From assembly GCF_001613305.1 (NCBI RefSeq), contig NZ_BDCC01000060.1:1-64000 (forward strand): DNA of 64,000 nucleotides. The letters run 5' to 3'. The position numbers and the translations under genes were made by a program. Below the pieces are notes generated by a model. That model did no database searches, was not told the origin of the DNA, and saw nothing but the letters and a program-made list of their open reading frames with translations. The DNA is from Nocardia vaccinii NBRC 15922. GTDB lineage: Bacteria; Actinomycetota; Actinomycetes; Mycobacteriales; Mycobacteriaceae. Shown here one piece after another: positions 8,102 to 16,472 of this stretch (its first letter is position 1; the number at the start of each line of letters is the position of its first letter).

Positions 8102-9484
8102 TTGAGAACCCTGATACTGACCGTAGTTATCCTGATCGCCGGCTGTACGTCATTGGCGGCGCAGCCCGCGCGCGCGGATGACGGATCGTCCGGTGATTCC
8201 CAATTCTCGCCGACGCCGGGCGACGCGGCGCCGTCCCCGTTGCAGAAATGGATCGACGGCACCGTTCCGCCGCCGCGACTTCCCGCACCGGCGCAAGCGG
8301 ATGGGAATGGCAAGGAGTCGGCCTTGTGGAAGTCCGTACTCCCTACGCCCGCGGGTGATCCCACGTTCGACAGCTGGCCCGCGGATCTCGCGGCCCTGCG
8401 TCCCGGCGAGACGATCGAGACCCGGGACATCACCGCGTCGGCCGCCGCGCTGTTCAACGCCCCGATCGCGCACGCCTCGCTGGTGAAGTTCCGAACCACC
8501 TCCTCGACCGGCGCCCCCTCGTTCGGCACGGCGACGTTCCTCGTTCCCGCCGCCGAGTGGCCCGGCCCCGGTCCCCGGCCGGTGAACGTGGACACCATGC
8601 CGATCAACGCCCTCGGTCTGCACTGCACGCCCGGCTACACCATCGCGCACGGAGTCCGAGACAACAACGGCATCAACGTCTTTCTCCCCTCGGTCGGGGC
8701 GGCGTTGCACAAGGGACAGGCGGTGCTGATCCCCGACCACGAGGGTCCGTATATGGCGTACGCCGAACCCGTCGTGGCCGGGCATCTGACCCTCGATTCG
8801 ATTCGGGCCGTGCGGTCGCTGTTCGCGGCCGATTTCCGGGCCAGCCGGTACGCGGTGACCGGTTACTCCGGAGGGGCGATCGCCGCGTACGCGACGGCGA
8901 TGCTCCAGCGCGAATACGCTCCGGACCTGGCGCAGTCGCTGGTGGGAGCCGCGATCGGCGGCCTGGTGACCGATTACGGCGCGGTGGCGCACGTATTCAA
9001 CGGCCACAGCGCCTCGGGCATCCTGCTGTCGGTGACGCTGGCGATGTCACGCGAACATCCCGAGATGTTGCAGTACATGAATCACCTGGCCCAGTGGGCG
9101 GCGATCTCGCCGTTGAAGGATATCTGCGGCGAGGCCGACGGTCCGCTCGGCGCGGTAGGCATCCCGATCGACGTCACCGCGAATATCGATCACCCATTGG
9201 AGAGCGATATCGCCGCCCGGATCGAACGCCTCACGAACCTGACCGACCGCACATCGACCGTCCCGCTGTACATCTATCACGGTGACAACGACTTCTGGAT
9301 CCCGATCGAAGGGCCGCGCCGGATGTACAGCCGCCAGTGCGAATTCGGCGTGCACGCCGAATTCCGAACGGTCCCGGGCGATCATGTCTCCGCCATGATC
9401 AACGGAGCCAACGGCGCGACCGATTGGATCGACGCCAGACTCCGCGGTGAGCCGGCACCGAACGAATGTCCCGCGATTCGGTAG
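8102..9484 (+). CDS. Secreted or lipid-anchored lipase, copy 2
   Basis: A 460-residue paralogue of the preceding lipase. The proteins share long identical stretches, for example SREHPEMLQYMNHLAQW. The triad is conserved: serine in GYSGGA near residue 255, acid in YHGDNDFWIP, histidine in VPGDHVSAMI. The start is taken at TTG 8102, behind AAGGATG, because the upstream residues do not look like a signal peptide. The resulting N terminus has a hydrophobic stretch ending in LIAGC, which matches a lipobox. This copy may therefore be a lipoprotein held at the cell surface, whereas copy 1 has no such cysteine. The 128-bp gap between the genes suggests a separate or weakly coupled promoter. Confidence 0.87.
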   Translation: MRTLILTVVILIAGCTSLAAQPARADDGSSGDSQFSPTPGDAAPSPLQKWIDGTVPPPRLPAPAQADGNGKESALWKSVLPTPAGDPTFDSWPADLAALRPGETIETRDITASAAALFNAPIAHASLVKFRTTSSTGAPSFGTATFLVPAAEWPGPGPRPVNVDTMPINALGLHCTPGYTIAHGVRDNNGINVFLPSVGAALHKGQAVLIPDHEGPYMAYAEPVVAGHLTLDSIRAVRSLFAADFRASRYAVTGYSGGAIAAYATAMLQREYAPDLAQSLVGAAIGGLVTDYGAVAHVFNGHSASGILLSVTLAMSREHPEMLQYMNHLAQWAAISPLKDICGEADGPLGAVGIPIDVTANIDHPLESDIAARIERLTNLTDRTSTVPLYIYHGDNDFWIPIEGPRRMYSRQCEFGVHAEFRTVPGDHVSAMINGANGATDWIDARLRGEPAPNECPAIR

Positions 9485-9612
9485 GTCGTTCGTCGCGCCA
9501 GTGAACCGGTGCGATTTCCTGTGCACTTTCACAGTGCCCATACGCCGGACACATTGAGAACAAGGCTCTACCTTTCGAAGAGTCTTGTTATCAACTCCGC
9601 GTGGGAGGGCCT

Positions 9613-11238
9613 ATGGCCACCTTGCCCAACACTCCGGAATCGGACGATATCGCCGCGCCCGATACCGGCCGCCTCGCAGACGACGCCCCACGCTGGCGGA
9701 TCCTCGCCATCGTGGTCGCCATGGTGCTGCTATCGGAGGTCACCACCTTCCAGCTGACGATGGTCGGCTCGGCTCTGCAGAAGATCACCAAGACGTTCTC
9801 GGACGTCGGGGCCGATATCAACTGGGCGGTGATCCTGCCCGGCATCGTGGGCGCGGCGACCACACCGATCCTGGGCAAGCTCAGCGATATGTGGGGCAAG
9901 AAGAAGATCTTCCTGCTGTGCGGGGTGTTCTTCCTGGTCGGCAGTCTGCTGGACGCGGTGACCAGCAACTGGTGGGTATTCCTGGTCGGACGCGGGCTGC
10001 AGGCGTTCACCGTCGCGATGACCGTCATCACCTACGGGTTGGTCCGGGATCTGCTGCCGCGCAGGTACATTCCGATCGGATTGGGGGTCGTGGCCAGCGG
10101 CGTCGGATTCTCCGCGGTGCTGGGCCCGGTCATCGCCGGACTTCTGGTCGACAATTACGACTGGCGCGCGATGTTCTGGTTCCTGGCCATCTACGTGCTG
10201 GCCGCGATGCTCGTGATGGCCGTCGTCGTCCCGGAGACCAAACTCCGTGTCCGCCAGCGCATCCAGCCGTTCGGCATCCTCGCACTCTCGGCCGGAACCC
10301 TGCTGATCCTGGTCTACGTCGACAAGGGCCAGGAATGGAAGTGGGGCCATCCGGCCACACTGGCCTGGCTCATCGGCGGCTTGATCCTCGTCGCCGCGTT
10401 CGTGCTGATCGAATTCCGTTCCAGCGCACCGATCATGGATGTCCGCCTGCTGCTCAGCCCCAAGGTCAGCCTCACGCTACTGCTGATGCTCTTCGGTATC
10501 GGCGTGCTCGCGGTGATGCCCACCGCCACCGGGTACATGACCCAGACCCCCAGTCCGGACGGGCTGAAACAGTCCGTGGTGCAAGGGGTTATCGACCAGG
10601 CGCACCAGATGACCGGCGTTACGCTGCCGCCGTCGGTGGTGCATGTGACCCTCGATCCCGGCTATCACTACGGCAATGGTTTCAGCCTCCTGGCCTACGC
10701 CCTGCACATCGGCATCACGACCGGCATCGTCGCCATGATCGCCGGCCCGATCTGCGGGCTGCTGGCCCGTCGGGTCGGCGTGCGGATCCACGCGATCGTC
10801 GCCTGTGTCATCACCGCACTGTGCGCGGTCGGCTTCGCGCTGGTCATCCCGCACTACTCCTGGCAGGCGTTCGCGATACTGGCCGGAGTGTTCGGCATCG
10901 GCTTCGCCCTGTTCTACACCGCGGGTTCGGTCCTGATCGTGGACGCCCTGCCCGAAGAGCAACAAGGCGTCGGATCGGGCATGCTCGGTGTGACGATGGG
11001 CCTGGGCTCGGCCATCGGCACCGCGATCCTGGCCGCATTCCAGGCCGCGCATCCGTTGAAAGCCCATATCGAGGTCATGGGGCATTCGGTCACCCAACCC
11101 ATCCCCCAGGTGTTCGCCGATCGCGGATACATTCTCACTTTCTGGTTCATGGCCGCCACGGTGCTGGTCGCACTCGTCGTCGCGCTGTTCATGCGACACG
11201 GACGCACTCCCAGCACGTCCGGAGTCATCACCTCGTAA
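9613..11238 (+). CDS. MFS drug transporter, DHA2 / EmrB-QacA type
   Basis: A 541-residue integral membrane transporter with about 14 predicted membrane segments, the layout of the DHA2 family of proton-driven drug exporters. Early segments contain the MFS motif A variant GKLSDMWGKKKIF (about residue 90) between TM2 and TM3, and motif C-like GVVASGVGFSAVLGPVIAGLLVDNYDWR. A long extracytoplasmic loop (TPSPDGLKQSVVQGVIDQAHQM and following) follows TM8-9, typical for this family. ATG 9613 follows a GGAGGG site; an in-frame GTG at 9601 is less likely. The cargo is unknown. No regulator is directly adjacent. Confidence 0.88.
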   Translation: MATLPNTPESDDIAAPDTGRLADDAPRWRILAIVVAMVLLSEVTTFQLTMVGSALQKITKTFSDVGADINWAVILPGIVGAATTPILGKLSDMWGKKKIFLLCGVFFLVGSLLDAVTSNWWVFLVGRGLQAFTVAMTVITYGLVRDLLPRRYIPIGLGVVASGVGFSAVLGPVIAGLLVDNYDWRAMFWFLAIYVLAAMLVMAVVVPETKLRVRQRIQPFGILALSAGTLLILVYVDKGQEWKWGHPATLAWLIGGLILVAAFVLIEFRSSAPIMDVRLLLSPKVSLTLLLMLFGIGVLAVMPTATGYMTQTPSPDGLKQSVVQGVIDQAHQMTGVTLPPSVVHVTLDPGYHYGNGFSLLAYALHIGITTGIVAMIAGPICGLLARRVGVRIHAIVACVITALCAVGFALVIPHYSWQAFAILAGVFGIGFALFYTAGSVLIVDALPEEQQGVGSGMLGVTMGLGSAIGTAILAAFQAAHPLKAHIEVMGHSVTQPIPQVFADRGYILTFWFMAATVLVALVVALFMRHGRTPSTSGVITS

Positions 11239-11265
11239 CCAGAAGATCCACCCGCCGATCAACGG

Positions 11266-11307
11266 ACAGGGTGGGTGCTATCGGCCGGCCGATAGCACCC
11301 ACCCTGT
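11266..11307. terminator. Perfect 42-bp palindrome, probable bidirectional terminator
   Basis: The 21-base arm starting ACAGGGTGGGTGCTATCGG is followed directly by its exact reverse complement. As RNA it would fold into a 19-20 bp, GC-rich hairpin with a minimal loop. It begins 28 bp after the MFS stop codon. There is no T-tract, which is common for actinobacterial terminators. It could equally be a large protein-binding site. Confidence 0.65.
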
Positions 11308-11590
11308 TCCTCGTGTCGCCCGGCACCGCCACAGCCCCGCCGACAGGCCCGGACGTGCGCAGATCGTCCGGTCCGGCGGCGAAGGCAGGAGTGGCCGACG
11401 GCCCGGATCGGTGCGGGCGCAGGTGCTGTCGTAGCTGCGGTCGCGCCCCGTGATGGCGATCAGCCGGTTGTTCACCGGCGACGGGGTGAGGTGGCACAGC
11501 ACTCGCCGTGCCCGGTCCGGCCACGGGCCATTGCGGCCGCTGTCGCGTATGCCAGGTTGTCGACGTGAACGAGGTCCATGACGTGACGTC

Positions 11591-11628
11591 CGTGGCCGCC
11601 TCCAGCCAATCGGCCGGAGGCGGCCACG
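11591..11628. terminator. GC-rich hairpin with 13-bp stem
   Basis: Arms CGTGGCCGCCTCC and GGAGGCGGCCACG pair perfectly around a 12-base loop. It lies 100 bp beyond the stop codon of the - strand GMC oxidoreductase, so it may terminate that transcript. No T-tract is seen. Confidence 0.5.
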
Positions 11629-11728
11629 TCGCGCGGCGTCGCCGATCGGCGAGCGCAGGGTTGTCGGCGGCATCCCGGGGGTTGCGATGCGGGCCGGAGC
11701 CCGATAACGGCATGCGGGCCGGGATGGC

Positions 11729-13327
11729 TCAGATGATCGAGCCCACGTCGTGCCGGACGAGGTTGTCCAGGGCGCGTTCGACGACCGCCGCGATGGTCAT
11801 GGACGGATTGCAGGCCGCGCTGTTGCCCGGAATCAGCGCGCCGTCGAGTACGTACAGGCCGCGGTGCCCGTGCACCCGGCCGTCCAGATCACACACCGGT
11901 CCCATCGGGGCGCCGCCCAGCGGATGCCAGGTGGACGGCATCGCGGCATTGGTATCGGTGAGCACGCTCGCCGGGCCCGCGACCTTGCGGACCAGCGGTC
12001 CGATATAGCCGTTCTGCGCGGCGGCGTCGCCCTCTTCGGCCCATTGCAGCACGGCCTCGCCCCGGCCGGAGTCGTAGACGAAGCGGCCGCGGGCATTGCT
12101 GACGCCGTAACCGACCAGCATCGTGGTCCGCGCATCCAGGCCCATCGGAGGAATCGACGCCTGGATCACCGTCGCGGCGGTGGCGGGATTCCCCCAGTTC
12201 AGGCTGCCGTACACGACCGGTCCGCCCTGCGGATAGCCGACGTCCGCGTCCAAACAGGTCCAGGTGTAGATGCGGTCGCCGTTGGTGCCCCAGCCGCCAC
12301 CGAGCCCGTCGGGCATATCCGGAATCCGGCCCTCGGCGGCGGCACGCACGAGCAACCGAGTGGTGTTCAGGCTCCCGGCGGCCATCACCAGCGCTGGCGT
12401 GGTGAGGATCTTGTTCTCCACGACCCTGCCGGAGGCGTCGGTCCGATCCACGTGCACCGTCCAGCGGCCGTCCTTCGCGCACTCGATATCGGTGACGCGG
12501 TGCAGGGGCGCGACCGTGGCCTTCCCGGTCGCCTCCGCGGCGGCGAGATAGGTGACGTCGACCGAATGTTTACCCCCGTTGTTCACGCCGAGCGCACCGT
12601 CGCCGTTGGTGTACGACGGCTTCATCTTGCCGTGGATCTCGGCGAGGGCGTAATTCCAATCGATCGGCATCGGAATCTTGGACAGCGGCAATCCGGCTTT
12701 CCGCACATGATCCGCGAAGACCCGCACGGCTGTGTAATTGCGGGTATTGATCAATTCGTCGGGGGCCACGGCAATCTGCAGCATCTTCGCCACGCGCGGG
12801 TAATGAACCCGGTGCATGGTGTCCCAGTCCAGCTGTGCCGGAAGTTGGGTTTCGAACACATCTTTCGCGGGTTCGAGCGTCATTCCCTGGTAGACCAGCG
12901 ATCCGCCGCCGACTCCGGCCGCGCACAACGCGGTCATGTGTTCGCTCGTCACCGTTTCGAGCAGACCGGCGTACGGATCGAACCCGACCGGCTTGCCGAA
13001 CAACTGCGGCGCGGACCCGTACCACAGGATCCTTTTGTCGGGAGACGTTGCGCGCGGGAAGGTTTCGGAGTTCGGGCCGGTCGGCCACCGCAGTCCCCGC
13101 TCGAGCACCAGCACGGGCACACCGGCCAGAGCCAGTCGCAGCGCGGTGACCCCGCCGCCGAAGCCCGAACCGATCACGATCACCCGGTGGTCCTCCCGCA
13201 CGACTCGGACCCTGCCGACCGCGGCTGCGATACCGCGCCCGGCCGCGTTCGCGAAACCCGTTCCCGCACCGGCTATCCCCGCCGCTGCCGCCCCACCGAG
13301 TAGTGCACGACGGGTGATGACAGACAT
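11729..13327 (-). CDS. Tat-exported GMC oxidoreductase, cholesterol oxidase-like
   Basis: A 532-residue FAD enzyme of the GMC/cholesterol oxidase class I group. The N terminus SVITRRALLGGAAAAG is a twin-arginine signal. The FAD dinucleotide-binding motif GSGFGG is at residues 53-58. The active-site histidine is in WHPLGG (about 467) and the asparagine in CNPSMTI (about 507), matching the His/Asn pair of Streptomyces-type ChoA. The expected reaction is oxidation of a 3-beta-hydroxysterol to the 4-en-3-one with release of H2O2, outside the membrane. ATG 13327 is preceded by a strong GGAGG. Another sterol-like alcohol as substrate remains possible. Confidence 0.85.
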   Translation of the reverse strand: MSVITRRALLGGAAAAGIAGAGTGFANAAGRGIAAAVGRVRVVREDHRVIVIGSGFGGGVTALRLALAGVPVLVLERGLRWPTGPNSETFPRATSPDKRILWYGSAPQLFGKPVGFDPYAGLLETVTSEHMTALCAAGVGGGSLVYQGMTLEPAKDVFETQLPAQLDWDTMHRVHYPRVAKMLQIAVAPDELINTRNYTAVRVFADHVRKAGLPLSKIPMPIDWNYALAEIHGKMKPSYTNGDGALGVNNGGKHSVDVTYLAAAEATGKATVAPLHRVTDIECAKDGRWTVHVDRTDASGRVVENKILTTPALVMAAGSLNTTRLLVRAAAEGRIPDMPDGLGGGWGTNGDRIYTWTCLDADVGYPQGGPVVYGSLNWGNPATAATVIQASIPPMGLDARTTMLVGYGVSNARGRFVYDSGRGEAVLQWAEEGDAAAQNGYIGPLVRKVAGPASVLTDTNAAMPSTWHPLGGAPMGPVCDLDGRVHGHRGLYVLDGALIPGNSAACNPSMTIAAVVERALDNLVRHDVGSII

Positions 13328-13640
13328 CGATCGACCTCCAAAATATGCCGGAAAGCGCACGGCATCGAATTCACCGCACACAACAGCGACCCGCGAATGT
13401 CGCGGCTCGGCAGGAGACGGCACGCGCTGACGCGGGTTACCGGAAGAATTGAAATCCCTTTCGGGCTGCGGGAACGACGCTAACTCCCGCACCGGGAGTG
13501 CTCAATCGGCCGGTCGAATATCCGGGGAAGCAACAGGGGTGGCGGCGGAAAACCTCAGTGCGCCCACAACAAGGAACGGCTGCCGCGGACAATCGTCCGG
13601 TCGGCTACCGGCTCGATGAAACATCACCTATTCTCGTCCT
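13328..13640. other. Intergenic region between divergent genes
   Basis: This 313-bp stretch separates the - strand cholesterol-oxidase-like gene from the + strand TetR gene and should hold both promoters. No convincing coding sequence or strong palindrome was seen. Confidence 0.5.
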
Positions 13641-14231
13641 GTGAGTTCCGTCGACAGCACGCTGACCGATTCGGCGGTTCGCGGTGCGTACACCCCGGCA
13701 CAGGCCCGCACCATCGCCGCCGCGGTGGAGTTGTTCGATCAGCACGGCGTGAGTGGAACGTCATTGCAGATGATCGCGGACGCGGTGGGGGTCACCAAGG
13801 CGGCGATCTATTTCCAGTTCCGCACGAAGTTCGAGATCGTGCTCGGCGTGGTCACCACCGAACTGGCCTGGCTCGAGGCCGCGGTCGACGAGGCCGAGGC
13901 CGAACAATGCGATGTGACCGCCCGCGAGCTGCTGTTGAGCCGCATGATCGATCTGACGATCGAGCGGCGCGGCCTGGTCGGGATGCTGCAGACCGATCCG
14001 GTCATCACGGAGTTCCTGGCCGACTACGAACCGTTCCACCGGGTCATGGATCGCTTGTTCGCGGTCCTCGAGACCGGTGATGCGGCCGGCAGCGTGCAGG
14101 TCCCGACCTCGATGCTGATGGCGGCCATCGGCGGTGCGGCCGCACACCCACTGGTCGCGAATTTCGACAACGCCACCCTGCGCTCGCATCTGATGCACCT
14201 GGCGCAGCGACTCTTCCGGCTACCCGGCTGA
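13641..14231 (+). CDS. TetR family regulator (paralogue A)
   Basis: A 196-residue TetR regulator starting at GTG 13641. The DNA-binding domain (about residues 18-65) reads RTIAAAVELFDQHGVSGTSL, then QMIADAVGVTKAAIYFQF. The C-terminal part contains RRGLVGMLQTDPVITEFLADYEPFHRVMDRL. A close paralogue with the same HTH and the same LVGMLQTDPV block lies at 15599-16303 on the other strand, on the far side of a PucR-type gene. The direct target may be the divergent cholesterol-oxidase-like gene or the PucR-type gene downstream. Confidence 0.88.
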   Translation: MSSVDSTLTDSAVRGAYTPAQARTIAAAVELFDQHGVSGTSLQMIADAVGVTKAAIYFQFRTKFEIVLGVVTTELAWLEAAVDEAEAEQCDVTARELLLSRMIDLTIERRGLVGMLQTDPVITEFLADYEPFHRVMDRLFAVLETGDAAGSVQVPTSMLMAAIGGAAAHPLVANFDNATLRSHLMHLAQRLFRLPG

Positions 14232-14294
14232 TTCGCGCACGAAATAGAATTCGAAGCCCGGACGGAATCCCGCATATTCATTCTGCCATAACGG

Positions 14295-14310
14295 CTAGTT
14301 GATCGGCTAT
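14295..14310. promoter_or_regulatory. CTAG-TGATCGGCTA repeat, copy 1
   Basis: CTAGTTGATCGGCTAT matches the motif at 14411-14426 in 14 of 16 positions and forms an imperfect dyad around GATC. It lies downstream of the TetR gene and upstream of the PucR-type gene, so a TetR binding site is plausible. Confidence 0.5.
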
Positions 14311-14410
14311 GTGCCGTTTCGCGAGATCTGCGATGCGGCGGCGAGCCGAGGGTGGTAGTCCCGGGTGGAAAGGGGCCTTGTCCCCGCCTTGCCGTTCAGC
14401 TAGCCTCTAA

Positions 14411-14426
14411 CTAGCTGATCGGCTAG
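14411..14426. promoter_or_regulatory. CTAG-TGATCGGCTA repeat, copy 2
   Basis: CTAGCTGATCGGCTAG is a near-perfect dyad (one mismatched pair) about 100 bp before the start of the PucR-type gene. It is repeated at 14295-14310, exactly 116 bp earlier. Probable operator for one of the flanking paralogous TetR proteins. Confidence 0.55.
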
Positions 14427-14511
14427 GTCACGGTTTCGATGTTCGGCACTCCTCGATATTCCGACCTCTCCCGCGCCGTTCACCACTCGACGAGGAGAAA
14501 CGGAGGCAGGG

Positions 14512-15630
14512 ATGTACTCGGGTGATTCGATGTCTCTCGGCCTCGCACCGCTGTCCACCGGACCCGACCCGATGGCGACACGCGCCTGTCGTGCCCTGAT
14601 CGGCTCGATCATCGCGGGTGCCGCCTCCGCCCGTACCACACGTGAGGCCGAGGCCGCCGCGGTCGAATGGGCGCAAGCGGGAATACCGCTGGAAACGGTG
14701 CACAGACAGTTGACCGACCGCGTGGTGCACACCTACCGCCTCGACCCGTGCGCCGCGACCGGCTCCGGCCTGCCGGAGACGATCGTGGAAACCCTCACCA
14801 CGGTCCTGGCCACGATATCGACCGCGTACCTGACCGAACTCGGCGACCGGCAAACCCCCCGGCAACGACTGATATCCGCACTACTCGACGGCCGCGACCC
14901 CACCAGCCCGGCCCGCGAATGCGGCATCGCCCTCGCCCACTCCTACGCCGTGGTGGCGGTGGCGTTTCCCCTGCGCGGCAGGAACAACCCGCTCCGCCCC
15001 CACACCCGCAGCAGAGTCACCCTCGAGCTCGAACGCCGAACCGGCCACACAGCCCTGGCACGATTGTCCGACCAAGGCGGCACCCTGCTCATCCCCACTC
15101 CCCGCGACGACACCGTCCTGGACCGGATACTCACCCGCCTGTCCACCGCGGCCGGAGCCGGCCTCACCGCAGCCACCACCACCGCACCACCCGGCACCAT
15201 CCCCGACGCCGTACGCCACGCACACGAACTACTCGACCTGGCACAGGTCTTCGGCCGCATCGGCAAACTACACCGACTCACCGACCTGGCCGTGGAATAC
15301 CAACTCACCCGCCCCGGTCCCGCCCGCGATCAACTCGCCGCCGTCCTGACCCCCATCGAACACGCTCCCCACCTCATGCAGACCCTGCGCCTGCACCTCC
15401 CCGGCATCCTGAGCCGCCAAGCCATCGCCCACCGCCTCAACATCCACGTCAACACCGTCGACTACCGACTCAAACGAGTCGCCACACTCACCGGACACGA
15501 CCCACTCCTGCCCGCAGGCCAATGGACACTATGGTCCGCAGTCATCGCTCGCAGCCAAACCCGCTACGCTACTCACCGCCGCCAAGTGAGCGATCCGGTC
15601 AGCCGGGCATCCGGAGCAGTCGGTGAGTGA
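14512..15630 (+). CDS. PucR/CdaR-type transcriptional regulator
   Basis: A 372-residue regulator with the C-terminal helix-turn-helix of the PucR family at about residues 305-340: LPGILSRQAIAHRLNIHVNT, then VDYRLKRVATLTGHDP. The N-terminal part (about 20-120) is helical, and the middle (about 140-240) looks like the GGDEF-like regulator domain found in this family. The residues after 340 (SRSQTRYATHRRQVSDP) are unstructured. Its last 32 bp overlap the 3' end of the convergent TetR paralogue B. Targets are unknown. Two paralogous TetR genes enclose it, so the three regulators probably form one circuit. Confidence 0.82.
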   Translation: MYSGDSMSLGLAPLSTGPDPMATRACRALIGSIIAGAASARTTREAEAAAVEWAQAGIPLETVHRQLTDRVVHTYRLDPCAATGSGLPETIVETLTTVLATISTAYLTELGDRQTPRQRLISALLDGRDPTSPARECGIALAHSYAVVAVAFPLRGRNNPLRPHTRSRVTLELERRTGHTALARLSDQGGTLLIPTPRDDTVLDRILTRLSTAAGAGLTAATTTAPPGTIPDAVRHAHELLDLAQVFGRIGKLHRLTDLAVEYQLTRPGPARDQLAAVLTPIEHAPHLMQTLRLHLPGILSRQAIAHRLNIHVNTVDYRLKRVATLTGHDPLLPAGQWTLWSAVIARSQTRYATHRRQVSDPVSRASGAVGE

Positions 15631-16303
15631 TCTCCAGCAGATGCGTGAACAGCACCTCGTCGTCGAGATCGGCGACGAGCGGATGAGTCACCGCACCACC
15701 GATCGCGGCGGAGACCATCGCGACCTTCACCCTGATCCCGCTCTCACCGACATCGCCGACGTGCGCCGCGATCAGCCCCTCGATCATCCGCTGGAACGGC
15801 TCGTTCTCCGCCAGGGACCGAGCCAGCACCGGATCGGTCTGCAACATCCCGACCAACTGACGACGCCGCACCACCAGCGCGACCACCTGCTCGACCAGCA
15901 CCCGCTGGGCCAACTCCGCGTCGTCCTGGGATTCGGCGACCGACACCGCCGCCGCCAAACCGGCCAATTCGGACTCGACGACCGCCACCACGATCTCGTC
16001 CTTGGTCCGGAACTGGTGGTAGACAGCCGCTTTCGTGATTCCGACCGCATCGGCGATCATCTGCAACGAGGTGCCGCTGACACCGTGTTCGGCGAACAGC
16101 CGTATCGCCGTATCGATCGTGCGCTGCTTGGCCGCGCTGTAATCGGGCCGAGCCGCGACGCCATTCGTCGGACCCGCCACAGCTTCCACGCCATCGAGCC
16201 TAGCCGACCGCCGAGCCACGTCGTCGTCTTCGTGCGGTGCCGAGGGGTTCGCCCCGGCGGAATTCGGTATCGGCGTGCGTGCCGTAGCTGGACTCATCCT
16301 CAT
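15599..16303 (-). CDS. TetR family regulator (paralogue B)
   Basis: A 234-residue TetR regulator. The HTH (KQRTIDTAIRLFAEHGVSGT, then SLQMIADAVGITKAAVYHQF) is nearly the same as in paralogue A at 13641-14231, and the C-terminal block RRQLVGMLQTDPVLARSLAENEPFQ also matches. It differs by an extra N-terminal tail of about 55 low-complexity residues. ATG 16303 is chosen because GAGGTGAG precedes it; the frame is open further upstream without similarity. The identical recognition helix suggests that both paralogues may bind the same operators. Confidence 0.85.
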   Translation of the reverse strand: MRMSPATARTPIPNSAGANPSAPHEDDDVARRSARLDGVEAVAGPTNGVAARPDYSAAKQRTIDTAIRLFAEHGVSGTSLQMIADAVGITKAAVYHQFRTKDEIVVAVVESELAGLAAAVSVAESQDDAELAQRVLVEQVVALVVRRRQLVGMLQTDPVLARSLAENEPFQRMIEGLIAAHVGDVGESGIRVKVAMVSAAIGGAVTHPLVADLDDEVLFTHLLEITHRLLRMPG

Positions 16304-16472
16304 CGGGGTCTCACCTCGCCCACTGTCGGGTCCCGGCGAGGAAGAACGTAGGCGCGGCAGAGCACCCGGAGACGGAGCGTCGTCCGACGGGACGGATTTG
16401 TGAGCGGCATCGACCCGAACGAGCCGTCGGCCGCCTCGATGACGCGGCCGACCGGGCTCACTCGGGCTCAGG

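Larger units (their letters stand above)
11239..11728. other. Intergenic region with two large inverted repeats
   Basis: This 490-bp stretch lies between the convergent MFS exporter and GMC oxidoreductase genes. It holds the 42-bp palindrome at 11266-11307 and the hairpin at 11591-11628. Open frames on both strands (the longest about 160 codons, on the - strand) are Arg/Pro-rich out-of-frame-type sequences without ribosome binding sites. A decayed gene cannot be ruled out. Confidence 0.5.

Noticed and set aside
11278..11713. Open frames of 130-160 codons on the - strand between the MFS and GMC genes.
   Set aside because: Arg/Pro/Ser-rich composition, no ribosome binding site, and they run across large hairpins.
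11729..13327. The GMC oxidoreductase could be MftG of the mycofactocin system.
   Set aside because: It lies 25 kb away from the mft genes, carries a Tat signal and has the His/Asn active site and layout of secreted cholesterol oxidases.
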